Source: RGIG2707 sp045600065 (lineage in GTDB: Bacteria; Bacillota; Clostridia; Peptostreptococcales; Anaerovoracaceae). Taken from it: DNA of 18,655 bases. Both the position numbers and the translations under genes were made by a program. Below, one piece after another: positions 1-8,633 of the stretch (positions are counted from its first letter, which is position 1; each line of letters begins with the position of its first letter). The stretch covers positions 1 through 18,655 of the forward strand of contig JAZRXE010000033.1 in the NCBI GenBank assembly GCA_045600065.1, read 5' to 3'. Below the pieces are notes generated by a model that ran no database searches, was not told the DNA's origin, and saw nothing but the letters and a program-made list of their open reading frames with translations.

Positions 1-1059
1 CACACACTTGAATACCTCAGAACGATTTCGCATCTCCGTCCGAGAACGAACACGTTTGAGGCCGTATTCCGCGTACGTTCCCTGATCGCGTATGCGATCC
101 ATAAATTTTTCCAGGAGAGGGATTTTGTCTATGTTCATACCCCGATCATCACTTCCTCCGATGCGGAGGGCGCGGGTGAAATGTTCCGTGTTTCCACGCT
201 GGATCCGGAGGATCTGCCTCTGACAGAGGACGGAAAAGTGGATTACAGCCAGGATTTCTTTAAGAAGCCGGCGAATCTGACCGTAAGCGGACAGCTGCAG
301 GGAGAGACCTTTGCGATGGCTTTCCGTAATATCTATACCTTCGGGCCTACCTTCCGTGCGGAGAATTCCAACACCACACGCCACGCTTCCGAGTTCTGGA
401 TGATAGAGCCCGAGATCGCATTTGCCGATCTGGACGACGACATGGCGCTCATCGAGGACATGGTAAAATACATCATCAGCTATACCCTGGAAAACGCTCC
501 CGAAGAGATGAAATTCTTCAACCAGTTTGTGGACAAGGGCCTGCTGGATCGCCTGAACCATGTTGTGAATTCCAAGTTCGTGCGCCTTACCTATACCGAG
601 GCCATAGAGATCCTGGAAAAGGCAGACAAGCAGTTCCAGTATCCTGTTACCGGCTGGGGCATGGATCTGCAGTCCGAGCACGAGCGCTACCTGACAGAAG
701 AAGTATTCAAGGCTCCCGTGTTCCTGATCAACTATCCCGAGGCCATCAAGGCCTTCTACATGCGCCACAACGATGACGGCAAGACCGTTGCCGCTTGCGA
801 TCTGCTGGTTCCCGGCATAGGAGAGATCGTGGGCGGCTCCCAGAGAGAGGAGCGCTACGACATACTGGCAGCCAAGATCAGGGAGCTGGGCTTTAAGGAA
901 GAGGATTACTGGTGGTATATGGAGCTTCGCAAGTACGGCGGCGTTAAGCACGCGGGCTTCGGCCTTGGCTTCGAAAGGATGATCATGTATCTGACAGGCA
1001 TGTCCAACATCAGAGACGTGATACCCTTCCCCAGAACACCCAGAACAGCGGACTTTTAG
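1..1059 (+). CDS. asnS: Asparaginyl-tRNA synthetase, 3' part (5' end outside window)
   Basis: Charges tRNA-Asn with asparagine in the cytoplasm. The reading frame is open from base 1 and gives 352 residues up to the TAG at 1057-1059, so the missing part is the N-terminal anticodon-binding OB domain. What is visible is the class II catalytic domain. It begins with HTLEYLRTISHLRPRTNTF, continues with the motif 1 region (VYVHTPIITSSDAEGAGEMF), then motif 2 (TFGPTFRAENSNTTRH followed by EFWMIEPE), and ends with motif 3 (GFGLGFERMIMYLTG, then RDVIPFPRTP). The NTTRH/EFWMIEPE combination and the NIRDVIPFPR end are typical of AsnRS rather than AspRS or LysRS. An internal ATG at 181 is not the start, because conserved catalytic-domain sequence lies upstream in the same frame. 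The next gene follows after 74 bp on the same strand. Confidence 0.96.
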   Translation, partial: HTLEYLRTISHLRPRTNTFEAVFRVRSLIAYAIHKFFQERDFVYVHTPIITSSDAEGAGEMFRVSTLDPEDLPLTEDGKVDYSQDFFKKPANLTVSGQLQGETFAMAFRNIYTFGPTFRAENSNTTRHASEFWMIEPEIAFADLDDDMALIEDMVKYIISYTLENAPEEMKFFNQFVDKGLLDRLNHVVNSKFVRLTYTEAIEILEKADKQFQYPVTGWGMDLQSEHERYLTEEVFKAPVFLINYPEAIKAFYMRHNDDGKTVAACDLLVPGIGEIVGGSQREERYDILAAKIRELGFKEEDYWWYMELRKYGGVKHAGFGLGFERMIMYLTGMSNIRDVIPFPRTPRTADF

Positions 1060-1090
1060 TTGTAAAGACTATTATGATATATATCAGCCC

Positions 1091-1111
1091 GCAGAGCCGG
1101 GAAGGCTCTGC
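1091..1111 (+). other. Small perfect hairpin between asnS and the EF-G-like gene
   Basis: GCAGAGCC and GGCTCTGC pair perfectly over 8 bp around the loop GGGAA. There is no T-run after it, so it is not a standard intrinsic terminator. It sits about 23 bp before the start of the next gene, just ahead of its AGGAGG site. It could be a processing or stability element; no function is shown. Confidence 0.4.
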
Positions 1112-1133
1112 AGATCAAAATTAGGAGGACCTT

Positions 1134-3056
1134 ATGAAAGGCTACACAAGCGACACAATCAGAAACGTTGCACTGCTCGGACACGGCAGCAGCGGTAAGA
1201 CCACATTCCTTGAGGCCGCATTGCTGGCTACCGGAGTGATCAACAGAATGGGCAAGGTTGAAGACGGAAACACCGTATCCGACTTCGACAAGATGGAGAT
1301 CGAAAAGAAATATTCCATCGGACTTTCCATCGTTCCTGTTGAGTACAACAAGAACAAAATCAACTTTCTGGATGTTCCCGGCGTATTCGATTTCGTCGGC
1401 GAAGTAAACTGCGCACTGAAGGCTGCAGAAGCTGCCGCCATTTTCGTAGACGCATCCTCCGGAATCCAGGTCGGTACCGAAAAGGCATGGACCAACTGCG
1501 AACAGTTCTCCGTTCCCCGCTTCTTCGTTATCAACAAGACCGATAAAGAAAACGTTGATCTGGATGCTGTCATAGCATCTCTCAAAGACAAGTTCGGAAC
1601 CAGTGTCGTAACTCTCGACGATAAGGACGCTCTGGCAGAAGCCATCGCAGAGACCGACGAAGCCCTTATGGAAAAGTATTTCGACGGCGAAGAATTCACC
1701 GACGAAGAGTTCAGCACCGGACTTATGAACGGAATCAAGAACTGCGACATCGCTCCCGTATTCTCCATTTCCGCAATCAACGGCACCGGAGTCAAGGAGC
1801 TGCTTGAAGCAATACTCAAGTATGTTCCCAAGGCCGGCGGCGAGGTTGCCGATGCAGAAGGCAACGCTGTAGCATACGGGGACGGTTCAACTGTTGCATA
1901 CGTATTCAAGACCATCGCAGACCCCTTCCTCGGAAAGATATCACTTACCAAGGTTATCCGCGGCAAGCTGACACCCGCCATGATGGCCTATAACACCAGC
2001 GCAGAAAAGGAAGAAAAGCTCGGCTCCATGTTCTTTATGCGCGGCAAGACCCAGGGCGACTGCCCCGAAGCCCTGCCCGGAGACATAGTTGCACTGGCTA
2101 AGCTCCAGTTCACCAAGACCGGCGACACCCTCTGCGATAAGGCCAGCCCCGTGACTCTGCCCAAGGTGGAGTTCCCCCAGCCCACTCTGTTCACCGCCAT
2201 CGAAGCCAAGGGCAAGGGCGATGATGCAAAGGTAGCTGCAGGCATTGCCAAGCTCAGAGAAGAGGATCCTTCCGTAAGCTTTGAGGTCAACAAGGAGACT
2301 CACCAGTCTCTGCTGGGCGCTCAGGGCGATATCCAGACCGGCATCCTGCTTTCCAAGCTCAAGGATCGCTACGGTGCAGAGGTCGAGGTCGTTCCCCAGA
2401 AGGTCGCTTACAGAGAGACCATCAAGGGCAACTCCGATGTTCAGGGTAAGCACAAGAAGCAGAACGGCGGTTCCGGCCAGTACGGCGACGTATATATCAG
2501 ATTCTCCCGTTCCGAACAGGAATACGAGTTCGTTGATGCCACCGTCGGCGGCTGCGTACCCAAGCAGTTCATCCCCGCAGTAGACAAGGGACTGCAGGAA
2601 TGCATGGAGAAGGGCCCCCTGGCCGGCTGCAAGTGCCAGAACATCCGCTGCGAGCTGTACTACGGTTCCTATCACCCTGTTGACACCGATGAAATGTCCT
2701 TCAAGACTGCCGCTTCCCTGGCCTTCAAGAAGGGTATAGTAGAGGCTAAGCCCTGCCTGCTGGAGCCCATCATGCACGTAGAGATCTCCGTACCCGATGA
2801 TTTCACCGGAGATGTCATGGGCGACATGAACAAGCGCCGCGGCAGAATCCTGGGTATGGATCCCATCCCCGGCGGCGGCCAGAAGCTCATCGCCGAGACT
2901 CCCCAGGTAGAGCTGTTCAGCTATGCCAACGACCTGAGAGCCATGACTCAGGCAAGAGGAAGCTTCACCATGGAATTCGACAGATACGAAGAAGTTCCCG
3001 GACAGCTTGCTCAGAAGATCATCGAGGCTCACAAGGCCGAGGAAGAAAACAACTAA
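1134..3056 (+). CDS. EF-G-like translational GTPase (EF-G2 type paralogue)
   Basis: A 640-residue GTPase with the domain order of elongation factor G but shorter than true EF-G (about 690-700 residues). The P-loop is GHGSSGKT (residues 16-23), the G3 motif is DVPG (80-83) instead of DTPG, and G4 is NKTD (134-137) instead of NKMD. The usual EF-G switch I signature (ERGITI) is replaced by EKKYSIGLSI. Domain IV is recognisable from residue about 445 (GGSGQYGDVYI), and domain V carries MGDMNKRRGRILGMD. These features match the EF-G-like family found as a second copy in many Clostridia, whose exact role is not settled; ribosome-linked GTP hydrolysis is expected from family knowledge. AGGAGG lies 7 bp before the ATG. 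A strong terminator follows the stop, so it ends its transcript. Confidence 0.9.
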   Translation: MKGYTSDTIRNVALLGHGSSGKTTFLEAALLATGVINRMGKVEDGNTVSDFDKMEIEKKYSIGLSIVPVEYNKNKINFLDVPGVFDFVGEVNCALKAAEAAAIFVDASSGIQVGTEKAWTNCEQFSVPRFFVINKTDKENVDLDAVIASLKDKFGTSVVTLDDKDALAEAIAETDEALMEKYFDGEEFTDEEFSTGLMNGIKNCDIAPVFSISAINGTGVKELLEAILKYVPKAGGEVADAEGNAVAYGDGSTVAYVFKTIADPFLGKISLTKVIRGKLTPAMMAYNTSAEKEEKLGSMFFMRGKTQGDCPEALPGDIVALAKLQFTKTGDTLCDKASPVTLPKVEFPQPTLFTAIEAKGKGDDAKVAAGIAKLREEDPSVSFEVNKETHQSLLGAQGDIQTGILLSKLKDRYGAEVEVVPQKVAYRETIKGNSDVQGKHKKQNGGSGQYGDVYIRFSRSEQEYEFVDATVGGCVPKQFIPAVDKGLQECMEKGPLAGCKCQNIRCELYYGSYHPVDTDEMSFKTAASLAFKKGIVEAKPCLLEPIMHVEISVPDDFTGDVMGDMNKRRGRILGMDPIPGGGQKLIAETPQVELFSYANDLRAMTQARGSFTMEFDRYEEVPGQLAQKIIEAHKAEEENN

Positions 3057-3074
3057 TATTCAAGTCTGTTTCGA

Positions 3075-3106
3075 CTGTGGAATGCGATACGCATTCCACA
3101 GTTTTT
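3075..3106 (+). terminator. Intrinsic terminator after the EF-G-like gene
   Basis: A perfect 12-bp stem (CTGTGGAATGCG / CGCATTCCACAG) with a 3-base loop ATA is followed directly by TTTTT. It starts 19 bp after the stop codon of the EF-G-like gene and faces the same way. Confidence 0.9.
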
Positions 3107-3112
3107 GTATGC

Positions 3113-3140
3113 AAAAAGCCCGCATCTTCAGGGTGCGGGC
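3113..3140 (-). terminator. Intrinsic terminator for metK
   Basis: Read leftward, GCCCGCA pairs with TGCGGGC (9 bp if a flanking G-U pair and a C-G pair are counted), loop of about 5, followed by TTTTT. It lies about 104 bp beyond the metK stop, so metK would carry a 3' untranslated tail of about 100 bases. With the terminator at 3075-3106 it separates two converging transcripts. Confidence 0.8.
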
Positions 3141-3154
3141 CCGGATCGGCGGCT

Positions 3155-3181
3155 TGCAGCCACCGGGCTGTATGTTTTTTT
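3155..3181 (+). terminator. Possible back-up rightward terminator
   Basis: TGCAGCC and GGCTGTA form a 7-bp stem (one G-U) around ACCG, followed by TG and seven T. It would catch rightward read-through from the EF-G-like gene before it runs antisense into metK. It is weaker than the hairpin at 3075-3106. Confidence 0.5.
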
Positions 3182-3243
3182 GTACGGGCGGCGCGATATT
3201 TGCAGCTTACAGGCTGCTATCTTTGGGCCTGCCTTCGGCGTTA

Positions 3244-4410
3244 TTAACGCTTTTCGGCGCAGGCCTTAAGCTCTTCAACCTTGTCCAATGCTTCCCAGCT
3301 GAAGTCTTCATCGCTTCTGCCGAAGTGGCCGTAGGCTGCGGTCTTACGGTAAACAGGGCGGCGCAGCTGCAGCTCTTTTATGATGGAAGCCGGACGGAAA
3401 TCAAAATGCTCGCTGACTATCTGCTCCAGCTCAGCGTCGGGGAATATGCCGGTGCCGAAGCTGTCCACCCTTACGGAAACAGGCTCGGCCACGCCTATGG
3501 CATAGGCCAGCTGTATCTCGCAGCGGCTTGCCAGACCGGCGGCTACCAGATTCTTGGCAGCGTGGCGGGCTGCATAGCAGGCGGAGCGGTCTACCTTTGT
3601 GGGATCCTTGCCGGAGAAAGCGCCGCCGCCGTGGCGTGCGTAGCCTCCGTAGGTGTCGACTATGATCTTTCTGCCGGTAAGTCCGGAATCACCCATGGGG
3701 CCGCCTATCACAAAGCGTCCCGTGGGATTGACATAGAACCTGGTCTCGCTGTCCAGAAGCTCCGCGGGAACCACAGCCTTTACCACATAGTTCATCAGGT
3801 CTTCTCTGATCTGCGCTTCGGTGGCCTGAGGGTCGTGCTGGGCGGAGATAAGCACGGTATCGACGCGGACAGGATTATCGTGCTCGTCGTATTCTACGGT
3901 TACCTGCGTCTTGCCGTCGGGGCGCAGATAGGCTATGGTGCCGTCCCTGCGCACCTGAGCAAGCCTTGCTGCCAGCTTGTGGGCAAGGTATATGGGCAGG
4001 GGCATGAACTGAGTATCGCAGCCTCCGGGAAGCTGATCCTTGCAGGCATAACCGAACATTATGCCCTGATCTCCGGCGCCCTCAGCGTCCACGCCCATGG
4101 CAATGTCCGGGCTCTGGGTGTGGACAAGGCAGTTTATGACGCAGCTTTTTGCGTCGAAGCCGTATTCTTCTTCAGTATAGCCTATGTCTGCTATGACCTG
4201 TCTTGCAATGGCCTCGTAATCCAGACTGGCCTTGGTTGTGACCTCGCCCATGATCTGGCAGTAGCCGGTGGTCACGGTCACCTCGCAGGCCACTCTGCTG
4301 CCGGGATCCTGAGCCAGAGCGCAGTCCAGCACTGCGTCTGATATCTGGTCGCAGATCTTATCGGGATGTCCTTCGGTAACGGACTCGGATGTGAATAATC
4401 TTTTAGACAT
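3244..4410 (-). CDS. metK: S-adenosylmethionine synthetase (methionine adenosyltransferase)
   Basis: Makes S-adenosylmethionine, phosphate and pyrophosphate from methionine and ATP in the cytoplasm. The 388-residue protein is full length for the family. The N-terminus is MSKRLFTSESVTEGHPDK, with the catalytic His at 15 and the metal-binding Asp at 17. Further conserved blocks are GAGDQGIMFGYA (ATP-binding hexapeptide region), GPMGDSGLTGRKIIVDTYGG, and the glycine-rich loop GGGAFSGKDPTKVDRSA. The C-terminus has GHFGR. The ATG is preceded by AAGGAGGAAAA, a good ribosome binding site. The gene stands alone on the leftward strand. It is headed by a SAM-I riboswitch with a terminator, so its product SAM should shut off its own transcription. 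Confidence 0.98.
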   Translation of the reverse strand: MSKRLFTSESVTEGHPDKICDQISDAVLDCALAQDPGSRVACEVTVTTGYCQIMGEVTTKASLDYEAIARQVIADIGYTEEEYGFDAKSCVINCLVHTQSPDIAMGVDAEGAGDQGIMFGYACKDQLPGGCDTQFMPLPIYLAHKLAARLAQVRRDGTIAYLRPDGKTQVTVEYDEHDNPVRVDTVLISAQHDPQATEAQIREDLMNYVVKAVVPAELLDSETRFYVNPTGRFVIGGPMGDSGLTGRKIIVDTYGGYARHGGGAFSGKDPTKVDRSACYAARHAAKNLVAAGLASRCEIQLAYAIGVAEPVSVRVDSFGTGIFPDAELEQIVSEHFDFRPASIIKELQLRRPVYRKTAAYGHFGRSDEDFSWEALDKVEELKACAEKR

Positions 4411-4449
4411 TTTTCCTCCTTGCCTTTCAGCTCAAAGAAGGGACAGAAT

Positions 4450-4475
4450 AAAAAACCTCTTCGCAAAAGAAGAGG
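4450..4475 (-). terminator. Riboswitch-controlled terminator upstream of metK
   Basis: Read leftward, CCTCTTC pairs with GAAGAGG (7 bp) around the loop TTTTGC, followed by TTTTTT. It lies between the SAM-I aptamer and the metK start. The left terminator arm can instead pair with GATGAGG, the 3' strand of aptamer helix P1 (6 of 7 positions). That is the antiterminator expected when SAM is absent. Confidence 0.9.
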
Positions 4476-4488
4476 CCGTGTTCCATTC

Positions 4489-4582
4489 CTCATCTTTCAG
4501 ATCTCTCTGTAGGATTTGGCACCTTCGCTTTCGCGGGTTGCCGGGCTTCATCGGGCCTATTCCCTCTGCCTCTCTTGATGAG
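4489..4582 (-). promoter_or_regulatory. SAM-I (S-box) riboswitch aptamer
   Basis: Read leftward, the sequence shows the S-box landmarks in order. CTCATC opens helix P1, then come AAGAGAGG, GAGGGA, GGCCCGATGAAGCCCGGCAA, then AAGGTGCCAAATCC, and finally GATGAG closing P1 (4489-4494 with 4577-4582, 6 bp). This is a near-consensus SAM-I aptamer. Known S-box RNAs bind SAM, which stabilises P1 and frees the terminator hairpin downstream. Here that would repress metK when SAM is plentiful. Confidence 0.96.
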
Positions 4583-4603
4583 CTGTATTTGATTTTCTGC
4601 GTT

Positions 4604-4632
4604 ATGTTAGCACCTCAGGCAGCCCTTGTCAA
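4604..4632 (-). promoter_or_regulatory. Likely metK promoter (sigma-A type)
   Basis: Read leftward, TTGACA (4627-4632) is separated by 17 bases from TAACAT (4604-4609). Transcription would start about 15-20 bases before the SAM-I aptamer, which fits a riboswitch leader. Confidence 0.7.
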
Positions 4633-4637
4633 GTGGG

Positions 4638-4667
4638 TTTGTATTGCAGGCTGGATTGTGCTAAAAT
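4638..4667 (+). promoter_or_regulatory. Possible secA operon promoter (extended -10)
   Basis: TGCTAAAAT (4659-4667) gives an extended -10 with hexamer TAAAAT. TTGTAT (4638-4643) is a candidate -35 at 18 bases. It lies about 54 bp before the secA ATG and overlaps the opposite-facing metK promoter region only slightly. Motif match only. Confidence 0.5.
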
Positions 4668-4720
4668 ATCGTAGCTGATTATGTGCTCGAACGGGAGCTC
4701 ATATTCAATAAGGAGGAAGC

Positions 4721-7495
4721 ATGGGATTACTTAAAGTGATCTTCGGCGATCAGAACGCTAAAGAATTGAAAAGAATAGAAAAGACAGCTCAGCAGGTAGA
4801 GGCTCTGGATGGGGAGATCCGGGTTTTGACCGACGATCAGCTCTGCGCTAAGACTGCGGAATTCAAGGCACGCCTGCAGGCAGGCGAGAGCCTTGACGAT
4901 ATACTGCCCGAAGCCTTTGCCGTATGCCGCGAGGCATCCTCAAGGGTGCTGGGCATGAAGCATTTCCACGTTCAGATAATAGGCGGCATAGTGCTCCACG
5001 AGGGCAATATCGCCGAAATGAAGACAGGCGAAGGCAAGACCCTTGTGGCGACCCTGCCTGTGTATCTGAACGCCCTGGAGGGCAAGGGCGTCCATGTGGT
5101 GACCGTAAACGATTACCTTGCCCAGAGAGATATGGAATGGATGGGCAGGCTGTATAATTTCCTGGGCCTTTCCGTGGGCTGCATAACCCACAGCAAGACC
5201 GGGGAAGAGCGCAGAGAGGCCTACAATGCCGACATCACCTATGGGACCAACAACGAATTCGGCTTTGACTACCTTCGCGACAACATGGCCACCTATTCCA
5301 GCCAGCTGCTGCAGAGAGAACTTCATTATGCCATAGTGGACGAGGTGGACTCAATACTCATAGACGAGGCCCGCACCCCGCTTATTATTTCCGGAGTGGG
5401 AGTTGATTCTTCGGATCTGTACAGGAAGGCTGACAGCTTTGTCCGCACCCTGATAAGGGGCGTGGACTATACGGTGGACGAAAAGGAAAAGACTGTATCC
5501 ATAGGCGAATCGGGCATAGAAAAATGCGAAAAATCCTTTGGTATCAGCAATTTTGCCGACCCCGAGAACATGGAGATCAACCACCATGTGCAGATCGCTC
5601 TTAAGGCTCACAATCTGATGAAGCGGGATATCGATTACATATCCGATGGCAACGAGATAATCATAGTAGACGAATTCACCGGCCGCCTTATGTACGGCAG
5701 GCGCTATTCCGACGGTCTGCACCAGGCCATAGAGGCCAAGGAGGGCATAAGCGTCAAGAGCGAGTCCAAGACCCTGGCAACAATAACCCTGCAGAACTAC
5801 TTCCGCATGTACGGCAAGCTGTCGGGCATGACCGGTACAGCCAAGACCGAGGAAGAGGAATTCATAGACATTTACAATATGAAGGTCATCGAGGTGCCCA
5901 CCAACAAGCCCGTTATCCGTCATGATATGGACGATCAGGTCTACGGCACTCAGGCCGGTAAGTTCAGGGCCGTGGCCGATTCCATAGCCGAGTACCATGC
6001 CACCGGAAGACCGGTGCTGGTAGGTACTGTTTCTGTGGAAAAGTCAGAGATGCTTTCCGATATGCTCAAGCGCAGGGGCGTGCCCCACAATGTGCTCAAT
6101 GCCAAGCTGCACATGAAGGAGGCCGAGATCATAGCCCAGGCAGGCCGTGAGGGCGCTGTTACCATAGCCACCAATATGGCAGGCCGAGGCACGGATATAC
6201 TGCTGGGCGGAAATCCCGAATTCGAGGCCCGCAGAGAGCTCAGAAAGCAGGGCTACGATCCCGGGGATATTTCCCGGGCCTCCAACATACCTCCGGGCCA
6301 GGATGACGGTCTGGACGAGCTCAGGGAAAAATATGCCCGCATCCTGGCAGACTGCAGGCAGAAAGTTCAGCCCGAGCAGGAGAGAGTCAGGGCTCTGGGA
6401 GGTCTGCATATAATAGGCACCGAGCGCCACGAGGCAAGGCGTATAGACAACCAGCTCCGAGGCCGCAGCGGCCGTCAGGGCGACCCGGGCTCAAGCCAGT
6501 TCTTTATCGCTCTGGACGATGATCTTATGCGCTTCTTCGGCGGAGAGCGCATGCAGGGCATGGTTGAAAAGCTGGGCGTAGACGAGGATACCCCCATAGA
6601 GGCGGGCATGCTCACCAGGACCATAGAAAATGCCCAGAAAAAGGTTGAGGGCCGCAATTATTCCATAAGAAAATACGTGCTTCAGTATGACGATGTCATG
6701 AACCGCCAGCGCAGCATAATCTACGCGGAGCGCAAGCGGGTGCTCATGGGCGAGGATCTTAAGGAGCACATCCAGTCTATGATGAGGGATATAGCCACAG
6801 AGATCACGGACTATATCTGCGCGGGCTCTGAGTATCCCGAGGAATGGGACATGGCTGAGCTTAACAAAAAGCTCAGAGAGACCAGCCCCTTCCTGCCGGA
6901 GCTTGCAATGAGCGGTGAAGAGCTGATGGCTCAGACCAAGGAAAGCCTCATTGACGCGGTAATGGGAGTTTTCAACGAGGCTTACGATCAGAAGGAGGCT
7001 GAAATAGGCACCGAGAGGCTCAGAGAACTGGAGCGCATGCTGCTTCTGATGGTGGTTGACCGTCAGTGGATGGACCACATAGATGCCATGGATCAGCTCA
7101 AGGCAGGCATCAACCTCAGATCCATAGGTCAGCAGGACCCTGCCCAGGCCTATGCAAACGAGGGCTCTGATATGTTCGAGCTTATGGTGAAATCCATCTG
7201 CGACGAGATAGTAAAATACGTGTTCGCTCTTACCGTGGAAACAGACGCCCAGCGTCATGCCCGGGTAGCCATAAGAAATGCCAGCAAGGAAGAGGCATCC
7301 AGTGCCGCGGAAGAGGAAAGATCGAGGCGAAAGGCTATGACCCAGGTAAAGCCGCCGGCGGCAAGGCCCGCAGGCACGGATAATTCCGGAGAAAAGCCCC
7401 AGCCCGTAAGGGTTGCCAAGCTGCCCGGACGCAACGATCCCTGCCCCTGCGGCAGCGGAAAGAAATACAAGAACTGTTGCGGAAGAAATCAATAG
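4721..7495 (+). CDS. secA: Preprotein translocase ATPase SecA
   Basis: The motor that pushes unfolded precursor proteins through the SecYEG channel at the cytoplasmic membrane. The 924-residue protein is full length. The Walker A motif is TGEGKT (102-107) and the Walker B/DEAD motif is DEVD (207-210). The second nucleotide-binding domain has TIATNMAGRGTDI, and DNQLRGRSGRQGDPGSS marks the second motor domain. The helical scaffold region follows, with DDVMNRQR. After a charged, variable linker the last 20 residues form the zinc-binding SEC-C tail, with Cys at 908, 910, 919 and 920, which in relatives contacts SecB or ribosomes. AAGGAGG lies shortly before the ATG. prfB starts 13 bp after the stop and shares the transcript, as in many Firmicutes. 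Confidence 0.98.
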   Translation: MGLLKVIFGDQNAKELKRIEKTAQQVEALDGEIRVLTDDQLCAKTAEFKARLQAGESLDDILPEAFAVCREASSRVLGMKHFHVQIIGGIVLHEGNIAEMKTGEGKTLVATLPVYLNALEGKGVHVVTVNDYLAQRDMEWMGRLYNFLGLSVGCITHSKTGEERREAYNADITYGTNNEFGFDYLRDNMATYSSQLLQRELHYAIVDEVDSILIDEARTPLIISGVGVDSSDLYRKADSFVRTLIRGVDYTVDEKEKTVSIGESGIEKCEKSFGISNFADPENMEINHHVQIALKAHNLMKRDIDYISDGNEIIIVDEFTGRLMYGRRYSDGLHQAIEAKEGISVKSESKTLATITLQNYFRMYGKLSGMTGTAKTEEEEFIDIYNMKVIEVPTNKPVIRHDMDDQVYGTQAGKFRAVADSIAEYHATGRPVLVGTVSVEKSEMLSDMLKRRGVPHNVLNAKLHMKEAEIIAQAGREGAVTIATNMAGRGTDILLGGNPEFEARRELRKQGYDPGDISRASNIPPGQDDGLDELREKYARILADCRQKVQPEQERVRALGGLHIIGTERHEARRIDNQLRGRSGRQGDPGSSQFFIALDDDLMRFFGGERMQGMVEKLGVDEDTPIEAGMLTRTIENAQKKVEGRNYSIRKYVLQYDDVMNRQRSIIYAERKRVLMGEDLKEHIQSMMRDIATEITDYICAGSEYPEEWDMAELNKKLRETSPFLPELAMSGEELMAQTKESLIDAVMGVFNEAYDQKEAEIGTERLRELERMLLLMVVDRQWMDHIDAMDQLKAGINLRSIGQQDPAQAYANEGSDMFELMVKSICDEIVKYVFALTVETDAQRHARVAIRNASKEEASSAAEEERSRRKAMTQVKPPAARPAGTDNSGEKPQPVRVAKLPGRNDPCPCGSGKKYKNCCGRNQ

Positions 7496-7508
7496 CAGGA
7501 GGAAAACG

Positions 7509-8613
7509 ATGATTAAACTGGAACCTGTAATACTGGAACTGCCCAAGTCGGAGGAAGCTCTCCTACAGCTTGGAGAGTCTCTTTGACATCGCCGGAGTAA
7601 AGCATAAGCTGGAGGATCTGAATCTGGAGCTGGAGACTCCCGGCTTCTGGGACGACATAGATCGGGCTCAGAGCTCCATGAAAGAGAAAAAGCAGCTGGA
7701 GGATCTTCTTGCCGAGTACGGCGCTCTGGAGGACATTTTGTCCGACACCAGGGAATACATACAGATGGCTGAGGAAGAAAACGACGAGGAGCTGGCAGAC
7801 GAGGCCATATCCTGCTTTGAAAGCCTGACACCGAAAATCGAGGCCATGACCATCAGGGCCCTGCTCACAGAGGAGTACGATACCAACAACGCCATAATGT
7901 CCATCCACCCCGGCACAGGCGGGCTGGATGCCCAGGACTGGTCGGAGATGCTGCTGCGCATGTATACAAGATGGGCAGAATCCAAGGGCTTCGGCTGCAA
8001 GGTGCTGGATTTTCAGAGAGATACCGAGGGCGGCATCAAGACCGTCACAATGCTGGTAAAGGGCGAATACGCCTACGGCTACCTGAAGACCGAAAGCGGT
8101 GTGCACAGGCTTGTGCGAATATCTCCCTTCAATACAGCAGGAAAGCGCCAGACATCCTTTGCATCGGTGGATGTGATGCCCGAGCTGAACGAGGATATAA
8201 AGGTGGACATAGCCCCGGAGGATCTGCGCATAGATACCTATCGCTCCAGCGGAGCAGGCGGGCAGCATGTAAACAAGACGGATTCCGCAGTGCGCATCAC
8301 CCATCTGCCCACAAATATAGTGGTCACCTGTCAGAACGAAAGATCTCAGATTCAGAACAAGGAATATGCCATGAGGGTGCTCTACGCCAAGCTCATGGAG
8401 CTTGCCCGCCAGGAGCACAAAGATAAGATTTCCGAGCTCAAGGGCAATTACGGACAGATAAGCTGGGGGAACCAGATCAGATCTTATGTTTTCCAGCCCT
8501 ACACTCTGGTAAAGGATCACCGCACAGGCGAGGAAACCCCTGCAGTTCAGGATGTTGTGGACGGAGATATAGACAGGTTCATATTTGCAGTGCTTAAATC
8601 CCGCAAAAAATAG
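7509..8613 (+). CDS. prfB: Peptide chain release factor 2, expressed by programmed +1 frameshift
   Basis: Ends translation at UGA and UAA codons. Translation starts at the ATG 7509, 6 bases after AGGAGG, and reads 25 codons to an in-frame TGA at 7584-7586. The ribosome must slip by +1 at CTT TGA C and continue at GAC 7585. The joined product (7509-7583 plus 7585-8613) has 367 residues. In that numbering the stop-recognition tripeptide SPF is 205-207 and the catalytic GGQ is 250-252, the same positions as in E. coli RF2. SPF rather than PxT identifies RF2, not RF1. A TTG at 7570 also opens the second frame, but the whole upstream 25-codon leader and shift site are conserved RF2 features, so 7509 is preferred. 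Second gene of the secA operon. Confidence 0.96.
7573..7587 (+). promoter_or_regulatory. RF2 autoregulatory +1 frameshift site
   Basis: The sequence GGAGAG TCT CTT TGA C contains the slip codon CTT followed by the stop TGA and a C, the poor termination context used by RF2 genes. GGAGAG, 3 bases before CTT, can act as the internal Shine-Dalgarno stimulator at the same spacing as in E. coli. When RF2 is scarce the ribosome shifts and makes more RF2. Confidence 0.95.
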
Positions 8614-8633
8614 GAGAATAACAAATCGAAACT

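Noticed and set aside
1091..1111. Terminator after asnS
   Set aside because: The 8-bp hairpin has no T-run, and the next gene follows on the same strand, so termination is not supported.
3007..4341. Long rightward open frame of 444 codons opposite metK
   Set aside because: It is the complement of metK, has no ribosome binding site or family match, and crosses two terminators.
6491..7831. Leftward 446-codon frame across the end of secA and start of prfB
   Set aside because: It spans two conserved genes and the frameshift site, and looks like no protein family.
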